A DNA stretch of 64,000 nucleotides, taken from positions 478,603,396 through 478,667,395 of the forward strand of contig NC_085137.1 in assembly GCF_035046485.1 (NCBI RefSeq), read 5' to 3'. A program made the position numbers and the translations under genes. Below the pieces are notes generated by a model. That model was not told the DNA's origin. It did not search any database and saw only the letters and a program-made list of their open reading frames with translations. The DNA comes from Aedes albopictus. Taxonomy: Eukaryota > Arthropoda > Insecta > Diptera > Culicidae. Below, in pieces: positions 1 through 12,723 of this stretch. How positions within the stretch are numbered: position 1 is the stretch's first letter; the number at the start of each line of letters is the position of its first letter.

Positions 1-1669
1 CGGCTTTGTTGTTTTTCAACCGGCCAACCTCCTCCTCAATCTCTTGAAGGTCAGGGACCGGAAGTCTTTCGTCCTGTGCACATACTCCTAGATCGGTTAC
101 CACGCCACCTTCGGTACTTGCAACGTCGCCATTTAAGTGCTCATCGTAATGCTGCCGCCACCTCTCGACCACCTCACGCTCGCTCGTGAGAATATTCCCG
201 TGACTATCTCGGCACATGTCGGCTTGTGGCACAAAGCCTCTGCGCGAGCGGTTCAGCTTCTCGTAGAACTTTCGTGTGTCCTTAGCGCGGTACAGCTCTT
301 CCATCGCTTCGCGATCTCGTTCTTCCTGCTGGCGCTTCTTCATCCGGAAGACTGAGTTCTGCCTGTTCCGTGCCGGTTTGTAACGTGCCTCATTCGCTCT
401 CGTACGGTGTTGCAGCATTCTCGCCCATGCTGCATTCTTCTCGTTTTTCAACTGTTCACATTCGCCGTCGTACCAGTCGTTTCTGTGATTCGGAGTCGCG
501 AAGCCTAGTGCTGTAGCCGAGGTACTACCTATGGCGGATCGGATGTCCCTCCAGCCATCTTCAAGTGTAGCTGCGCCAAGCTGCTCTTCCGTTGGTAGGG
601 CCACTGCTAACTGCTGCGCGTAGTCTTGAGCCACTTCTACGTTACGAAGTTGCTCGATGTTGAGCCGCGGCGTTCGACTTCGACGCGTGGTGATAACTGT
701 CGAAAGTTTTGAGCGCATGCATACAGCGACTAGATAGTGATCCGAATCTATATTCGCACTGCGGTATGTGCGGACGTTGGTTATATCTGAGAAGAATTTA
801 CCGTCGATTAGAACGTGGTCGATTTGGTTTTCTGTTTGATGGTCGGGTGATCTCCAGGTGGCTTTGTGGATATCTTTGCGGGGGAAGAAGGTGCTTCGGA
901 CTACCATACCACGGGAGGCTGCAAAGTTTACGCATCGCTGGCCGTTATCATTCGATACGGCGTGCAGGCTGTTTCGCCCGATTACCGGTCTGTACATTTC
1001 CTCCCTTCCCACCTGCGCGTTCATGTCGCCGACAACGATTTTCACGTCACGCGGCGAGCAACCATCGTATGTTTGCTCTAACTGCGCGTAGAACACTTCT
1101 TTCTCGTCATCGGGTCTCCCTTCGTGTGGGCAGTGAACGTTGATGATGCTGTAGTTGAAGAAACGGCCCTTAGCTCTCAACGTGCACATCCTTGCGTTGA
1201 TCGGCTGCCACCCGATCACACGTTGTCGCATCTTGCCCAACACTATAAATCCTGTTCCCAGTTCATTGGTGGTGCCACAGCTTTGGTAGAAGGTAGCCGC
1301 TCGATGCCCGCTTTTCCACACTTTCTGTCCAGTCCAACAAAGTTCCTGCAACGCCACGATGTCGAAGTTGCGGGGATGTAGTTCGTCGTAGATTATCCTG
1401 TCACATCCTGCGAAAGCTAGTGACTTGCAATTCCATGTTCCAAGTTCCCAATCGTAGTCCTTATTTCGTCGCGTGGGTCTTTGCCGATTGTATCGAGTCG
1501 TATTTTCTCCTATGTTATTCGCAATGGGGATTTTTACGGGTGGCTTATTGGGCCTACGCCAACACTCCTGTCTCGCCGGAGGGCCATCGTGCCAGTTCTG
1601 TTTAACGTCCCAACCAACACTGGGACGCGTACCCGATTGTTCTCTTGGCTGCGTCGTTGATGACAGCTC
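1..1669 (-). mobile_element. RTE-type non-LTR retrotransposon, endonuclease domain and start of RT, open frame off the left edge
   Basis: On the minus strand a frame with no stop runs from 1669 down to base 1, about 556 codons. It reads as an apurinic-type endonuclease: TWNCKSL near the N-terminus, LQE, then GDMNAQVG and finally SDHYLV, which together supply the usual catalytic N, E, D/N and D/H residues. A charged linker follows (NDWYDGECEQL, KDTRKFYEKLNRSRRGF), and the frame reaches LKNNKA, which opens the reverse transcriptase of RTE-type elements, exactly at the window edge. An in-frame TAA at 1670-1672 closes the upstream side. No in-frame ATG precedes the endonuclease, so the 5' end may be truncated or use another start. 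The lack of stops suggests a younger copy than the RTE-type fragments elsewhere in the window. Clade is inferred from motif wording, not a tree. Confidence 0.85.
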
Positions 1670-1672
1670 TTA

Positions 1673-2261
1673 CTGTACAAGGCAATCCAATCTATAGCGA
1701 AAGAAAGCGAAGATCACATTAATCTTTTCCTTTCGTCGATGATAATAAGGCGCTATTTTTAACTTTGCAATGTTTTGAACTCTCAATTTGTACATAGCGA
1801 ATGGCAAACTACCACTCGGTTTCATCTAATTTGATTTCCAGTTTTGAGTAGACGTGGTAGCGGTTATGTCATGTCATGGTTTCAGGCCCCCAATATTCAG
1901 GAGACCCACACAATTTTACTTCACTTCTAAAATGTGAAACTACGCCAAAATAGTGCAAGAAATATCTCAGACTTTGGTTTCCATAACAGATCTTCAAATT
2001 ACTGTCTACTGGCTAGAAGTTTGGATATTGGAAAGGATATTGTTACCTGCCCAGCTGCTTTTGATTCTTTCAACACTTAATAACGTTTTTTTTTTCATTT
2101 AAAGTCGCCAGTAATACCGGAAATGCCAAAGGAACTCATTACCGAATCCAAAAGACTGCGAAAAAGAAAGTTCGGAAGTGCCTGCCGAATGACAATTAAT
2201 GAATCGCCTTCTTCCGGCTATATCAGTCGACCAATATGTCTGAATTAGACGTAAAAGGCGT
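1673..2261. other. Unassigned intergenic stretch
   Basis: AT-rich sequence beyond the RTE-type frame. I see no coding frame, inverted repeat or tRNA-like motif that I can support here. Confidence 0.5.
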
Positions 2262-2405
2262 AACACTTTTGAAAACAAGGCGTTTAATTAACAAATTGAG
2301 AAATGAATTTATGAAAAATACCACTTGTTTTGATGGGTTTCGAACCCATAACTCCGTTTTTCTAATCCACACGATGCTGCGGAATAGAAAGTCAAACTAA
2401 GTCCA
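2262..2405 (-). mobile_element. tRNA-derived SINE fragment (family 2)
   Basis: Read on the minus strand, the segment has a box-B-like GGGTTCGAAACCC and a decayed tRNA-like 5' part. An AT-rich body follows containing a CTCAATTTGTTAATT tract. The same arrangement (tRNA-like head, then a body with a CTCAATTTGT-like tract) occurs at 16625-16752 and 17735-17885. It is too degenerate for a functional tRNA. Boundaries are approximate. Confidence 0.45.
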
Positions 2406-2714
2406 AAGCGCCACCCTTACCGGATCCTTTTTTCACAACTTTATGTGGTGATCTCGATGCGTGAAAAGTTCAGACAAGGAATCGCTCAATCCATGAGCAA
2501 CCATTGCATTTTTCATGGCCCAGTACGGAGCTACCTATTAAAAACGTGTCAAATGGAGCGTGTTGTGCAAAATTTCTTGACCATTCCAGTCATGGAAAAA
2601 AAGCACTGAACGGAAACATAATAGCTGAAGGAGAGATAAAAATGAGAAACACGGTCCCGGTTAGGGTGACGCTTCAAATCCAGTTTTACTTTCTATCCCG
2701 CATAATCGTAATTT

Positions 2715-2850
2715 GTTATGTTGCTTAGTTGGTTAAAGCACCGAACGACCGGATACGCAGTCGTGGGTTCGGATCTCACCAATACAAGTGTCTGCTGATT
2801 ATTGTGATTTATTTTACTCGTAAGTAAAAATGGAATGGTGTTTGTATGTC
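2715..2850 (+). mobile_element. tRNA-derived SINE fragment, plus strand
   Basis: TTAGTTGGTTAAAGCACCG resembles the 5' half of a tRNA with box A, and GTCGTGGGTTCGGATCTCAC resembles a box B. The wording matches the minus-strand SINE heads at 16.7 and 17.8 kb. The 3' acceptor half does not pair, so this is a retroposed relic and not a tRNA gene. Confidence 0.45.
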
Positions 2851-4149
2851 ACGATTTGCTCCATGAGTCAATGGATCTAATAGTTCTTTCACTGTTGCAT
2901 ACATACGTTTAGGGCTCTGATGTGTTTGTTTGAAAAATTAATTGTGGAAACCGACTAGAAAAATCAATTGAAAACAGGAAAACTTGGAATTTTATTTTGA
3001 GTTACGGGCTTGGTTGTTTAGCTACTTTGTATGTTTCTATCTACTTTCTTTTGCACTTCTCTTGCACATTCATAAGTTCATAGCCATCGCTAGAACAGAA
3101 ACGGGTAGAAAAAGCCGTCCCCTTCTTACAACTTTCACAGCACAGTGTCAATCTATCATACAACGTCTATAAGTTATGCAACCAAGCAAACTGTGCCACT
3201 TCTCCTTCAGAGTAATCAACACACAATATCCCCTATCCATGGATCGTAGCATGGATGACTAGCAGATCTCACATCCTACCCTACTAGCAAATACCCCATC
3301 CGTGGTGGTTGTGGGGACGCAGAGTGCTCTCGTACTCTATACTCTGTAGCAACTTCACACTCTAGTACTTCTTTCCCTTCTCAACGGACTATAAGCCGCT
3401 AAAATTGCACTTTGAGAATAAGTGAAGTGTCCCAGTCCCTTATTCAGGTGGATCTCAGTGCAATTCATACCAGTTCAGATCAATCACGGAGGAGCAATCA
3501 TTATATTGACATGTACAGTCAGGCTAAGCTAAGCTAAGCAATTCTGTACAGAACTGCCTGTTGAAAAATATAGTAGGAACGCAGCACGATCTTCGCCGTG
3601 ACAGCTAGTTTTGAATTAGATTCCATTGAAGCCTTTTAGGAATTCTTGCAAAATTTTCAAAAGTACTTTTCAAGAATTTGGCTTCGAATTTCTCCAAGGA
3701 CAAGCCATTGTGATGGCCAACTTTCTCATCTACTAACGATTTTATTTGCACAAATCTCATAAAAAAAACTAAACCAGTGGAAATAAAAAAAAATCCTTTT
3801 AGATTAAGGAAGAATTTGTAATAAAATGAAAAAAAAAAATCTAGTAATACCTTAGTATAAATACATTCCGGATGTTTTCAGTTTTTAAGGCAAGGCTGAA
3901 TACATTCTCTCATATTTTGAATTTAAAACGCGGCAACGAAACGAAGGTAGTGAAAAGTGTCGAATTTTTACAAGCCTGCTTGCCGCATATATTCCAAACG
4001 CACTTCCGTAGGTAATCATCTCTCGCAACGAGATCCACAGTCAATAAGCTACACGTTCACTCTGAAGCCGCACAAGTGCTCAAAACAACTTTTACACGCA
4101 GACGAGTGCATTTCCTCAGCATAAAGTTGGGTGCCGAAGTGATATCCCA
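2851..4149. other. Unassigned intergenic stretch
   Basis: No coding frame is supported. Small features are three head-to-tail GCTAA units near 3520-3540, an A-rich patch at 3765-3840 and CT-rich sequence at 3340-3400. Nothing points to a gene. Confidence 0.4.
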
Positions 4150-6540
4150 TTTGATTTTGCTGAAAGTTCGGCACTGGTGCCAAGAATTGGTGCTAGACTA
4201 GGTGCAGTAAACTCGTTCAAAATTATCTTTCCGGCAGAAAATCTGATTCAAATGGAAGAAGTGGACGAAAACAGTCGTTTCGTTGTGAATTTAGGTATTG
4301 AACAATTCTGTTTATATGTAGTGCCGGGAATGGGGTCAAAACCCCTATTGGCTATTTTGTATTTGAAATGACGGGAATTAGCGCATATGACGAAGAAAAT
4401 TTCTTCATCGTCAGCATAATAAACGTGCACAGCCCTCACTCTGGAAGCACTGATGATGACAAAGACGCATTTTATGCGCAGCTCGATCGCAAGTACGACC
4501 GCTGCCCAACCCTCATCGATTTCGCCGCCTCCAAGAACATGGCCAGGCCGTTCTCGTAGCACCTTCTTCGAGCACAGCCTCCCGTATTGTTACACCTGGA
4601 GATCACCACAGCAAACGGAATCGCAAATCGAGCACGTTCTGAATGATGGACGACACTTCTTCGACATTATCAACGTCAGGACCTATCGTGGCGCTAATAT
4701 CGACTCTGATCACTACCTGATGATGGTTAAACTGCGCTCAAAACTCTCCGTTATTAACAATGTACTGTACCGGCGGCCGCTCCGGTACGATCTAAAGTGA
4801 CTGAAACAACCGGATGTCGCCACCGCATACGCGTAGAATCTCGAGGCAGCTTTGCCGGACGAGGGTGTGCTCGATGTGGCCCCACTAGAGGACTGCTGGA
4901 GTACAGTCAAAGCAGCCATCAACAACGCAGTCGAGAGCACTAAGCGGAAGCAGCATACCCGTCTTTTCCGGGAGAAAAAGCGCCGCCTGGAAGCAGCGGA
5001 GTGTGAATAAATGGAACTGCTGTGCCGTTCACAAGAAACACGTAAGTTCTACCAGAAGCTCAACGCATCCCGCAAAGGCCACGTGCCGCAAGTCGAAATC
5101 TGCAGGGATAAGGACGGTAGCCTCCTGACGGACAAACGTGAGGTGATGGAAAGGTGGAAGCAGGACTTCGACGAGCACCTGAATGACGAAGAGAATGTAG
5201 GCACGGGGGATCAAGGCAGCAAAGGACGGGAACGAACCAACTCCCACGCTGAGGGAAGTTAAGGATACCATCCACCAGCTCAAAAACAACAAAGCGGCTG
5301 GTAAGGATGGTTTTGCAACAGAACTCATCAAGATGGGCCCGGAAAAGTTGGCCACCTGTCTGCACCAGGAGGAATGGAAGGAAGGTGCAATCTGCCCCAT
5401 TCACAAGAAAAGCGATCATCTTCCGTCGTCTTTCACCTAAAGTAAATGAGTTCGTGAGAAGTTATTAAGCCGGTTTTATCAACGGCCGATCGACAACGGA
5501 CCAGATCTTCACCGTACGGCAAATCCTCCAGAAATGCCGTGAATATCAGGTCCCAATGCACCACCTGTTCATCGACTTCAAGGCGGCATATGACAGTATC
5601 GACTGCACAGAGCTATGGAAATTCATGGATTCCCGGAAAGCTTAGTAGACTGATGAATGATGTACGGTGTGCAGAACAGCGTAAGGATTTCGAGGGAACT
5701 ATCCAGTTCATTTGAATCGCGACGGGGATTGTGACAAGGTGATGAACTTTCCTGGGTGAAAGGGATATTATTGCTAGAACATTTGGAACGGTGGCAGAAC
5801 TGTACAACCCGCCCGAAACGTGAAGCAGCAAAGGTCGGACTGGTGGTGAATGCGGCTAAGACAAAGTATATTCTGGTAGGCGTGACTGAGCGATACAGGG
5901 CAAGCCTTGACCGCAATGTTACGATAGACGGGGATACTTTCGAGGTGGGGGAAGGATTCGTCTATCAGCATGTACAATAACGTGAGCCGTGAAATACGAA
6001 GGCGCATCATCAGTGGAAGTCGTGCCTACTATGGGCTCCAGAGGAAACTGCAGTCAAAAAAGATTCACCCCTGCACCAAATGTACCATGTATACAAGACG
6101 CTAATAAGACCGGTGGTTCTCTACGGATACGAGACATGGACGATACTCGAGAAGGACCTTCAAGCACTCGGAGTTTTCGAGCGACGCGTGCTAAGGACGA
6201 CCTTCGGCGACGTGTAGGAGAACGGTGTGTGGCGGAGAAGGATGAACCACGAGCACGCTGCACTCTACGGTGAACCCAACATCCTGAAAGTGGCTAAAGC
6301 TGGACGGACGCGGTGGGCAGGGCATGTTGCAAGAATTCCGGACAACAACCCTGCAAAGTTGGTGTTTGCTAACCGGTGGTACAAGAAGGCGTGGAGCGCA
6401 GAGAGCCGACGGACCAGGTGGAGCGTGATCTGGCGAGCGTTGGGCGTGACCGACGTTGGAGAGCTGCAGCTGCAAATCGAGTATTATGGCGGCAAATTGT
6501 TGATTCAGTATTATCATGAATTTGATGTTGAACTAAATAA
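4150..6540 (+). pseudogene. Decayed RTE-type non-LTR retrotransposon copy
   Basis: Frame-shifted fragments run in the order of an RTE-type protein. Endonuclease pieces are ISAYDEENFFIVSIINVHSP and the ANIDSDHYLMMVKLRSKLSV segment. The linker is KFYQKLNASRKGHVPQVEIC. RT pieces are LKNNKAAGKDGFATELIK near 5280 and HLFIDFKAAYDSID near 5565. The C-terminal pieces are YGYETWTILEKDLQALGVF near 6120 and AGHVARIPDNNPAKLVFANR near 6320. Stops and frameshifts separate them and parts of the RT fingers and palm are missing. The copy ends near 6540 in a short AT-rich tail with AAATGAATGAAT, as RTE-type elements often end in short A-rich repeats. It is the same subfamily as 18060-18950 and cannot encode an active enzyme. 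Confidence 0.8.
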
Positions 6541-8140
6541 ATGACAAAATGAATGAATTGACGAAGAAAATTTCTACCCTTTTTGGTAGAACGCTCTACT
6601 GACAATTTGAACAACTTCAAAAGGGCAAAACCTATTTCTTGCAGCTCGGATCTGAACCTAACCTGACGTTTGATATCAGCTATTCTGATATAGTGACAGA
6701 ATGTCAGTAGCTTTTGGTGTATTGTCAAACAATCCGAATTCGCACCGAATGTATCAAAACATTATTTCCCACTCACAACAACACTCGTGAGTTGAGGCGC
6801 ATGCCCGGTGAGCAATCACTACCCTCCATCGCAACGTTGCTCGTGCCGACACATGTTGGTTTCGGTTGCCTCTCTCTCCGTAGCAATCGATACTCACTGG
6901 CGCCTCAAATCCTATGTGTGTGCAGGCCTACCACCCACTGGGCTCACAACATTGCACTGTATCCGTACACAGGAATTTTGCTACCCTTGGATGTTTATTA
7001 TGATTTGTCCGGCCGTCCATCAATGATGTCATGCTAAGAAGGTTATCTTGAGCGAGAATAAGCAAAAATGTAATGTTATAGATTTTTGCGATCATTGGAA
7101 TGCTGAATTGCTGATATGCTACTAACCATTTTAAAAGAAATATTGATGGACGTAGGGGAAAGTGGGGTAAGATGCTATTTTTCAAACTTTAATTGTTTTC
7201 TATGATAAACAGCATCATTTGTTGGGCATTCAAAGTAGTAACAGCAACTAAACAATATTTGCTTGATACTCCATCAGAAAAGTTCACGAAACTAATGTAT
7301 TTTCATCGATTTTTAGCTATTTCCGTACGTAAAACGGAAGTGGTGCAAAAAGGCCATCTGCCATGGGGTCCTAAGATGCCACATGATGAAAACATTCAAA
7401 AATTACGTCCATCCTTTTTCGGACATTTCAGACTCTTTTTCCACCCGAGGTCCCGCTTTTTCGTTTACTCAATACATGAAGTGTCAGACCCCTTCCCCCA
7501 TGGTCGTCATATTTGAATGACCCCTAACATGGATAGAGCAGGCAACAACAACCATGCGCCTCCATATGTGTCTCAATCTCCTTGGAAACACTTGACAGAT
7601 AATAAAAACACCAGAAAACCTTAATTGCAAGCAAGAAAAACCAGAAGTTGCCAATTTTCATAATTTCATTGGGAAATCAAAAGATTTTCCGGCGATTTTC
7701 TGCCTGGCTTCTAGGAGGATGTTTTATGCAAACATATCTTGACACCATTCACCTTAAGTAATGATCAAATCACATTCAGGAATGATTTTATCAGTTGGGC
7801 CATTTTACCCCATCTTGGCATTTTGGGCTTTGTTCCTCTAGAGGGAAAATATTTTTGCTAATGGGGCAGGTGTACGAATTTCAAACAGAGTTCCGCCACA
7901 AATTAATGAATCTGTCAAATATGAAGGAAATTATTTGGCACGTTCTTTACGGATTTCCCTCAGTCGATTTCAGTCAGTAATCACTTCCACTCGAAGAGAA
8001 TACTCTCGCTCCTAGAAAAGAGCAATTCTCCCATCCTTTTTGCGAAAGGATCTTCGCAGGGCTCTCTCACCCTAAGGCACCATAGTATCGAAGATGAGCA
8101 AACAGACTGCACTTTAGATAGCAAATTTTCCACTGAATGA
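6541..8140. other. Intergenic stretch with TAGGGGAAAGTGGGG-type element end
   Basis: At 7154-7175 the sequence GTAGGGGAAAGTGGGGTAAG resembles the G-rich terminus of TA-flanked mosquito MITEs, compare 55091. A partly complementary TTTTACCCCATCTTGGC lies near 7803. The intervening sequence has no coding frame that I can support. The pair could be a worn TIR element of about 650 bp, but the inner ends do not align well. Confidence 0.3.
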
Positions 8141-8517
8141 ACGTCTGACAGTTGGAGAGCGAGCCTTAAGTGCGATGACGACAGCCCATGCCAGCATAAC
8201 TGGCCCCACCAGCTAAGGAAAACGGACCTTCTTTCGGTGGAGAGAGAAAACCGTACGACTTACACAGTCGGGGGCTCCGTGTGTGTGCGCGCTTGTGTAT
8301 GTGAAAAATTGGTGCTGGTTGAAAAATCGACAGATTTTTCCATCCTTCCTCCTTTGGTTGGATGTGCTAATTCCATACTGTTGGACTCAGTTTCGAAAAT
8401 TGTGCTCATCCCGGCGAAAACAAGTGTCCACGCTGAAGAAGCGTCCGCGCGTTCGCGAGGGAGTGATCCTGTGTCCGAATCCTGCCCGGGTCTCGTCCGG
8501 TGCCCAACCAAAGCAGG
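7955..8517 (+). promoter_or_regulatory. Probable promoter and 5' UTR region of the JIP1-like gene
   Basis: This is the stretch just upstream of the first coding exon. Three insect-initiator-like TCAGT motifs occur at about 7960, 7970 and 7974, and no TATA box is convincing. From about 8235 the sequence becomes more GC-balanced and contains GTGTGTGTGCGCGC, in keeping with an untranslated leader running into the ATG at 8518. The transcription start is not determined, and an upstream non-coding exon is equally possible. Confidence 0.3.
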
Positions 8518-8600
8518 ATGGCCGACGCGGATTTCGAAGAATTTCGCCAGAACTTGGATAAACTTCCTTCGTACAGCAAGACTCCAGCCCCCTTCTATTC
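8518..8600 (+). CDS. JIP1: JIP1/Aplip1-like JNK-interacting scaffold, coding exon 1
   Basis: The ATG at 8518 opens MADADFEEFRQNLDKLPSYS and the exon stops at 8600 before a GTGAGT donor. It encodes 27 codons plus 2 nt (phase 2). The phase joins exactly to the acceptor CTCCTCACAG at 29291-29300: the split codon TC+G gives Ser and the exon-2 frame stays open. That phase agreement is the main support, because the exon itself is short. The acidic N-terminus suits a cytoplasmic adaptor. JIP1 proteins scaffold JNK-pathway kinases and link APP-family cargo to kinesin-1. An alternative is that this exon belongs to an unrelated transcript, but the frame and the 20.7-kb intron make the join credible. 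Confidence 0.65.
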
Positions 8601-9640
8601 GTGAGTAGTGACTTTATATGCCTGTTTTTCATAAGTTTCCGCCCACGCACAAAGGTCCATGCCATCGTCAGAGAATAAAAAGCTTGAAATCAGAAAAAAG
8701 TGCCCCACCAGGATCGATTTCGAATGGAATAATTCAGTATGCATATGCGAAATGGATAACCTTCGGAGCGATTTACCCCCCTTCAACCAATAACCCTCGT
8801 GACAAACGCACACTCTTGGACTCGTGACGAAATGATTCATGCTATTTTTATGCTTTTGCCATTGACAGCTCCGGTGAAATCCATAGAATGGGGTAATTAC
8901 AAGCACTTATAATCGAGTCGCTGTTTGAGGTCGTGGGTGTTGTTGGGTGGGGAGGGATAAATGGAAAACTTTTGTTAGGACCATTCAGAAAGAAGTGATT
9001 TCACACTCCATCAAGCTCCTTAATCTCATAAATTTGTAAATATCGGCTTTTCATCGTGTCAAGATTGCGTAGGTACATGTAGGACACTTTTGATTTTTTG
9101 TTATTTTTGCGCATGAATGAGGAATAGGTTCATAGGAAAACTCACTGTAATACCCAATCAAAATTCGGATGTTTCCGATCAGTGAAGAATCCCAAATCAA
9201 CATGCATGAAACGATATCCTTTTTTTATGATTCAAGGAAATCCTTCTACCCACTGCTGGCAAACCACCGTGAAGAGGTCACGTAAAAAAGCATGGATAAT
9301 GTGTTCACACGAAGCCAAACATTATGATATCAATCCGTCATTTTTTGCTGACGTTTTCGATTACCAGCGTTGCTTCTCATTTGGGGGTGATTCCAAGAAG
9401 GAAAACAATGATTTGTTGGATTTCCATACAGATAGGAGAAATTCAATAAACTCCGGACAGCTGTTGCGTACACTCTGGCCTGAGACAGCAAAAAATGATA
9501 AACGGACGTTTTTTCTGAATTCCAGTCAATTAAATTGAATTTTACTAACAGAGAGTTTGATGTAGTAATTGATACAGCATTGCCGCTACTCATTATCGCG
9601 TTTGAAGAGAGCTCAAGGTAGAGCATGTTGGAAAGCTAGT
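8601..9640. other. Start of JIP1-like intron 1, no recognised repeat
   Basis: This is intronic sequence after the GTGAGT donor. The short frames present show no family resemblance, and I find no inverted repeat or tRNA-like motif. Confidence 0.4.
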
Positions 9641-10565
9641 ATCTTACAGGGTGCGGACAATTGACAGTGTATCAGTCAATGTCTATATTCTAGCACTACA
9701 AAATAAAAATGAATATATTTTATGTTTAACATGTGATTATATAAGCCTAATAAGTGAGTATCAATAAACTGCGCGCCCTATTTAATGGTCAAAGTGGTTC
9801 TTTGACGACTTTGATGAGAAAATTGAAACAAAAAAGTTAGAGCAATAAAACGATTTGTTCTAGCGTCACCCTATGAAAACTATGGGAAAATGCTCAAAAT
9901 TTGGGCAAAACAGTTTTTTTGCTTTATTTTGTTCATTTCAATTTTCTCATCAAAGTCGTCAAAGAACCACTTTTAGAGCTTCCAAAAACGCACATTTTCG
10001 TGCGCTGAGAATGTTGCTACGTCATTCCGTTCAAAAGATATTGATGATTTTCTAGAAAATATAGGCATTTTCAACTATTTTTTTCTTGAGTTACAAAAAT
10101 AACACCTCTCTAATTATTTGATATGTTTTATAACAATATTTCTTCTTTTGAATGCTGGAAAAAGATATTTTTTATCTTTGCCTCAACCCGTAATATCGCT
10201 TTTTGAATAAACTATGATTTTTGAAGAAAAACGCTCATAACTTTTGAATCAAAAGAGATAACGATCGTCTCAGCGCACGAAACGACGCGTTTTCAAATGC
10301 TCTACAAGTGTTTCTTGGGTGACTTTGATGAGAAATTGAAACTGATAAAGTTAAAGCCAGAAAACCTGTTTTTCCTGAATCACCCTAAGCTTATTCAGAA
10401 ATATATCTCTAGTTTGGTCAACTTTAAAGCTACAAAAAAACTGTATTCAGCAAACTTGCTCAAAATTGATAGGTCTACAACTTTTCCAAAGAATGTATAT
10501 AGCTATTCTTGCAAATAAAAAAGTTTGGTTTCTAATTTCTTGGAAAATATGGATCACCCTAATGT
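9641..10565. repeat. AT-rich repeat region with a perfect 37-bp inverted pair
   Basis: Bases 9791-9827 and 9937-9973 are exact reverse complements (37 bp, beginning AAAGTGGTTCTTTGACGAC). A third, direct, diverged copy of the GACTTTGATGAGAAATTGAA part lies near 10321. A second pair of related words, GCGCTGAGAATG near 9998 and CGTCTCAGCGCACG near 10265, suggests an old foldback or MITE. Motifs of the form CACCCTAA recur near the edges. No coding capacity. Confidence 0.45.
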
Positions 10566-11640
10566 TCATATACATTAGAAAGAGAGCCTTATTTTGAGGA
10601 ACAACTTTGTAGAAGACCATATTTGTCTAAAAAATCATTTGAAGGCGCTGAATGCATCTTTCCTCGTAAATCTGGTTCGTGGACCACTGTGCAGTGGTAG
10701 TAAAATACCAAGAGAACGTCTAGATCCAGTTATTACTTATACGTTCCATTGAATTTGACATCCTTAAATTCCATTTTCTAAGAGAAAATAGAACATTTGT
10801 ATCGGATGTCCCACATGTTGAACGCATCCTTAACCCTCCTTTCAATGAGTGTGGAGCAATGTACACGATAATTTTTAAAAATTTCAATTTGCTTATTTGC
10901 TAGGTGTGATCAAACTGGCCAAAAATATAAATTCTATTAATGAACTTCAAATGAATGCTAATCTCTATTCACGGCCTAACCGTTATTAGCCGCTTTGGCT
11001 ACGAGTTCAATAATATTAATGGTATCTAAATGGAGTAATTTCAACAGTTTAGCTGCAATTTATGAACATTAGGTTGTAAAATTGTAGTTCACAAAATAAC
11101 AAATCAACCTCACCATTCATAAGGCACTAAATTCAAAGGATGTGCGTACTTAAGAAAAATTCATTCATCTGAAGGGAAATGAACGTGCCGAATGTTACAT
11201 GTTCATAATATCACTGCCAGTACCTGCTAAGACATGAACACTTTTCACGAATTCAATTTATTATCCTAGATCTTAAGTCAATTCAGTGGTGTTCTTAAGG
11301 TCACAAAATAGTTTTTTCAGCATTCGTACTGATCAGCAGACAAATGGCACTTCATCATCTATTGTTATTTCTGTTCTGATGGATTCTTCCCATGATTGCT
11401 ATCTGACACTCTTTGTTCATGGTCTGCTGCCGGTCCACCTCGTAGATAATACGGGTGTGGCATGAGATGACCTTCAGCTCTGGATACATTGGGGCATGCG
11501 GAGTACAGCGAGTGCTGATGTGGCGCTACCAACACAGGGTTTCAGGTGATATCAGGCATATATCACTTGGAGCGCCCTTGCAGCCCCATGAAAACATGTG
11601 GAATTATTCTGACACCCGCTGGAACAAACTTGATCGTCCA
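10566..11640. other. Intron 1, unassigned
   Basis: AT-rich sequence with no supported coding frame, TIR or SINE head. The GC content rises near 11480 just before the CCCTGAAAC-type repeat tract. Confidence 0.4.
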
Positions 11641-12120
11641 TAAGGACAACCCTCTGAAACCCCCTGGAAAACCCCCAGAAAACCTGTTGAACACCCCTTG
11701 AACGCTCATAAAACTCCCTGAAATCCGCTGGGTCACCCCTGAAACTTTATTGAACGCCCCTGAAACCCCTCTGGAACACTACTGAAACCACTTGAATCTG
11801 CCCAAGAATATCCTGGGACCCTTTAAAACCTTTTTAAACGCAATGAAACGCCCCTGAAACACCCCTGGGACCCACTGAAACCACTCGGGCACTCAGAACA
11901 CCTATGAAATTTCCTAGAACGCCCTGAAACCCCTGAAACTCACTGGAACACTCCTGTGGCTTCATTTAACATCCTTGAAACCCCTAGTAACACCCCTGAA
12001 ACTTCCTGGATCGCCACTAAAACCCCCTGAAATCATTTGGAACATCTCTAGAACTTCTTTATAACCTCGTGAAACCTCATGGAACGTTCACGAAACTCTC
12101 CTTAAATCTCCTATTTCGTT
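11640..12120. repeat. Degenerate short-period CCCTGAAAC-type repeat
   Basis: The tract is built of variable units around CCCCTGAAACCCC and CCTGGAACACC, spaced roughly 10-17 bp, many tens of times. The period is loose, so this is an aged simple-repeat expansion and not a clean satellite. The reverse orientation, with GGGGTTTCAGGG-type units, appears at 12395-12565. Related tracts lie at 13370-13460, 13835-14060 and 48000-49560. Confidence 0.7.
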
Positions 12121-12379
12121 TCAATTTAAATCATGCTGGGGTGTACCAGGGGTGCTCCAGGAGGTTTCAGGGGTTGTCCAGGTAAACGCTAAGAGACGCT
12201 ATGCCCACGGAAATCCCATTAGGAAAAGTTCCTGTACTGACCGGGAATCAAGCCAGCCACTCTTAACGTAATAATTTTGAATACCCTGAATTTTGAATAT
12301 CCACACCTTTACAGCTGTGGTTATATAGACCAGTCCAAGTCTTTTCTATGGTAGGATTCAGGTGATAGATAGATTGATA

Positions 12380-12723
12380 CAAAATAAAAGTGGCGGGGAT
12401 GTTGAAAATTGCAGAGGCATTCCATGGGACCTCAGGGAGTTTCTATGGTATTCCAGGGGGATTCAGGGGCATTCCAGTAGTGGTGCACCAGGGGTCTCCA
12501 GAGGTTTCAAGGGGCTCCAAAGGCCTTAGGAGGTGTCATGGGGTTTCAGGGATATCCCAGGAGTCGCGACTACCCTAAAGTCGTCATGGAACTCCCTGAA
12601 ACCATTTCAACCACCTGCAATATTCTAGAACGCCTTGAAACACCTATGAAACATCCCTGAAACGTCTAAACTAGAAACTACTTCCAAAAGCTCTATAAAA
12701 TGACCTGACACCCCCTGAAATCC
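12380..12723. repeat. Further CCCTGAAAC-type degenerate repeats, two orientations
   Basis: From about 12395 to 12565 the units read as GGGATTTCAGGG/CCAGGGG. From about 12580 to 12720 they switch to CCCTGAAACC. The strand switch suggests an inversion or independent expansion. No coding support. Confidence 0.55.

Noticed and set aside
709..1143. Plus frames at 709-1143 and 137-355
   Set aside because: They are shadows of the stop-free minus-strand RTE-type frame.
11640..12120. CRISPR-like array
   Set aside because: Repeat units are loose, 10-17 bp, without conserved repeats or unique spacers, and this is a eukaryotic intron.
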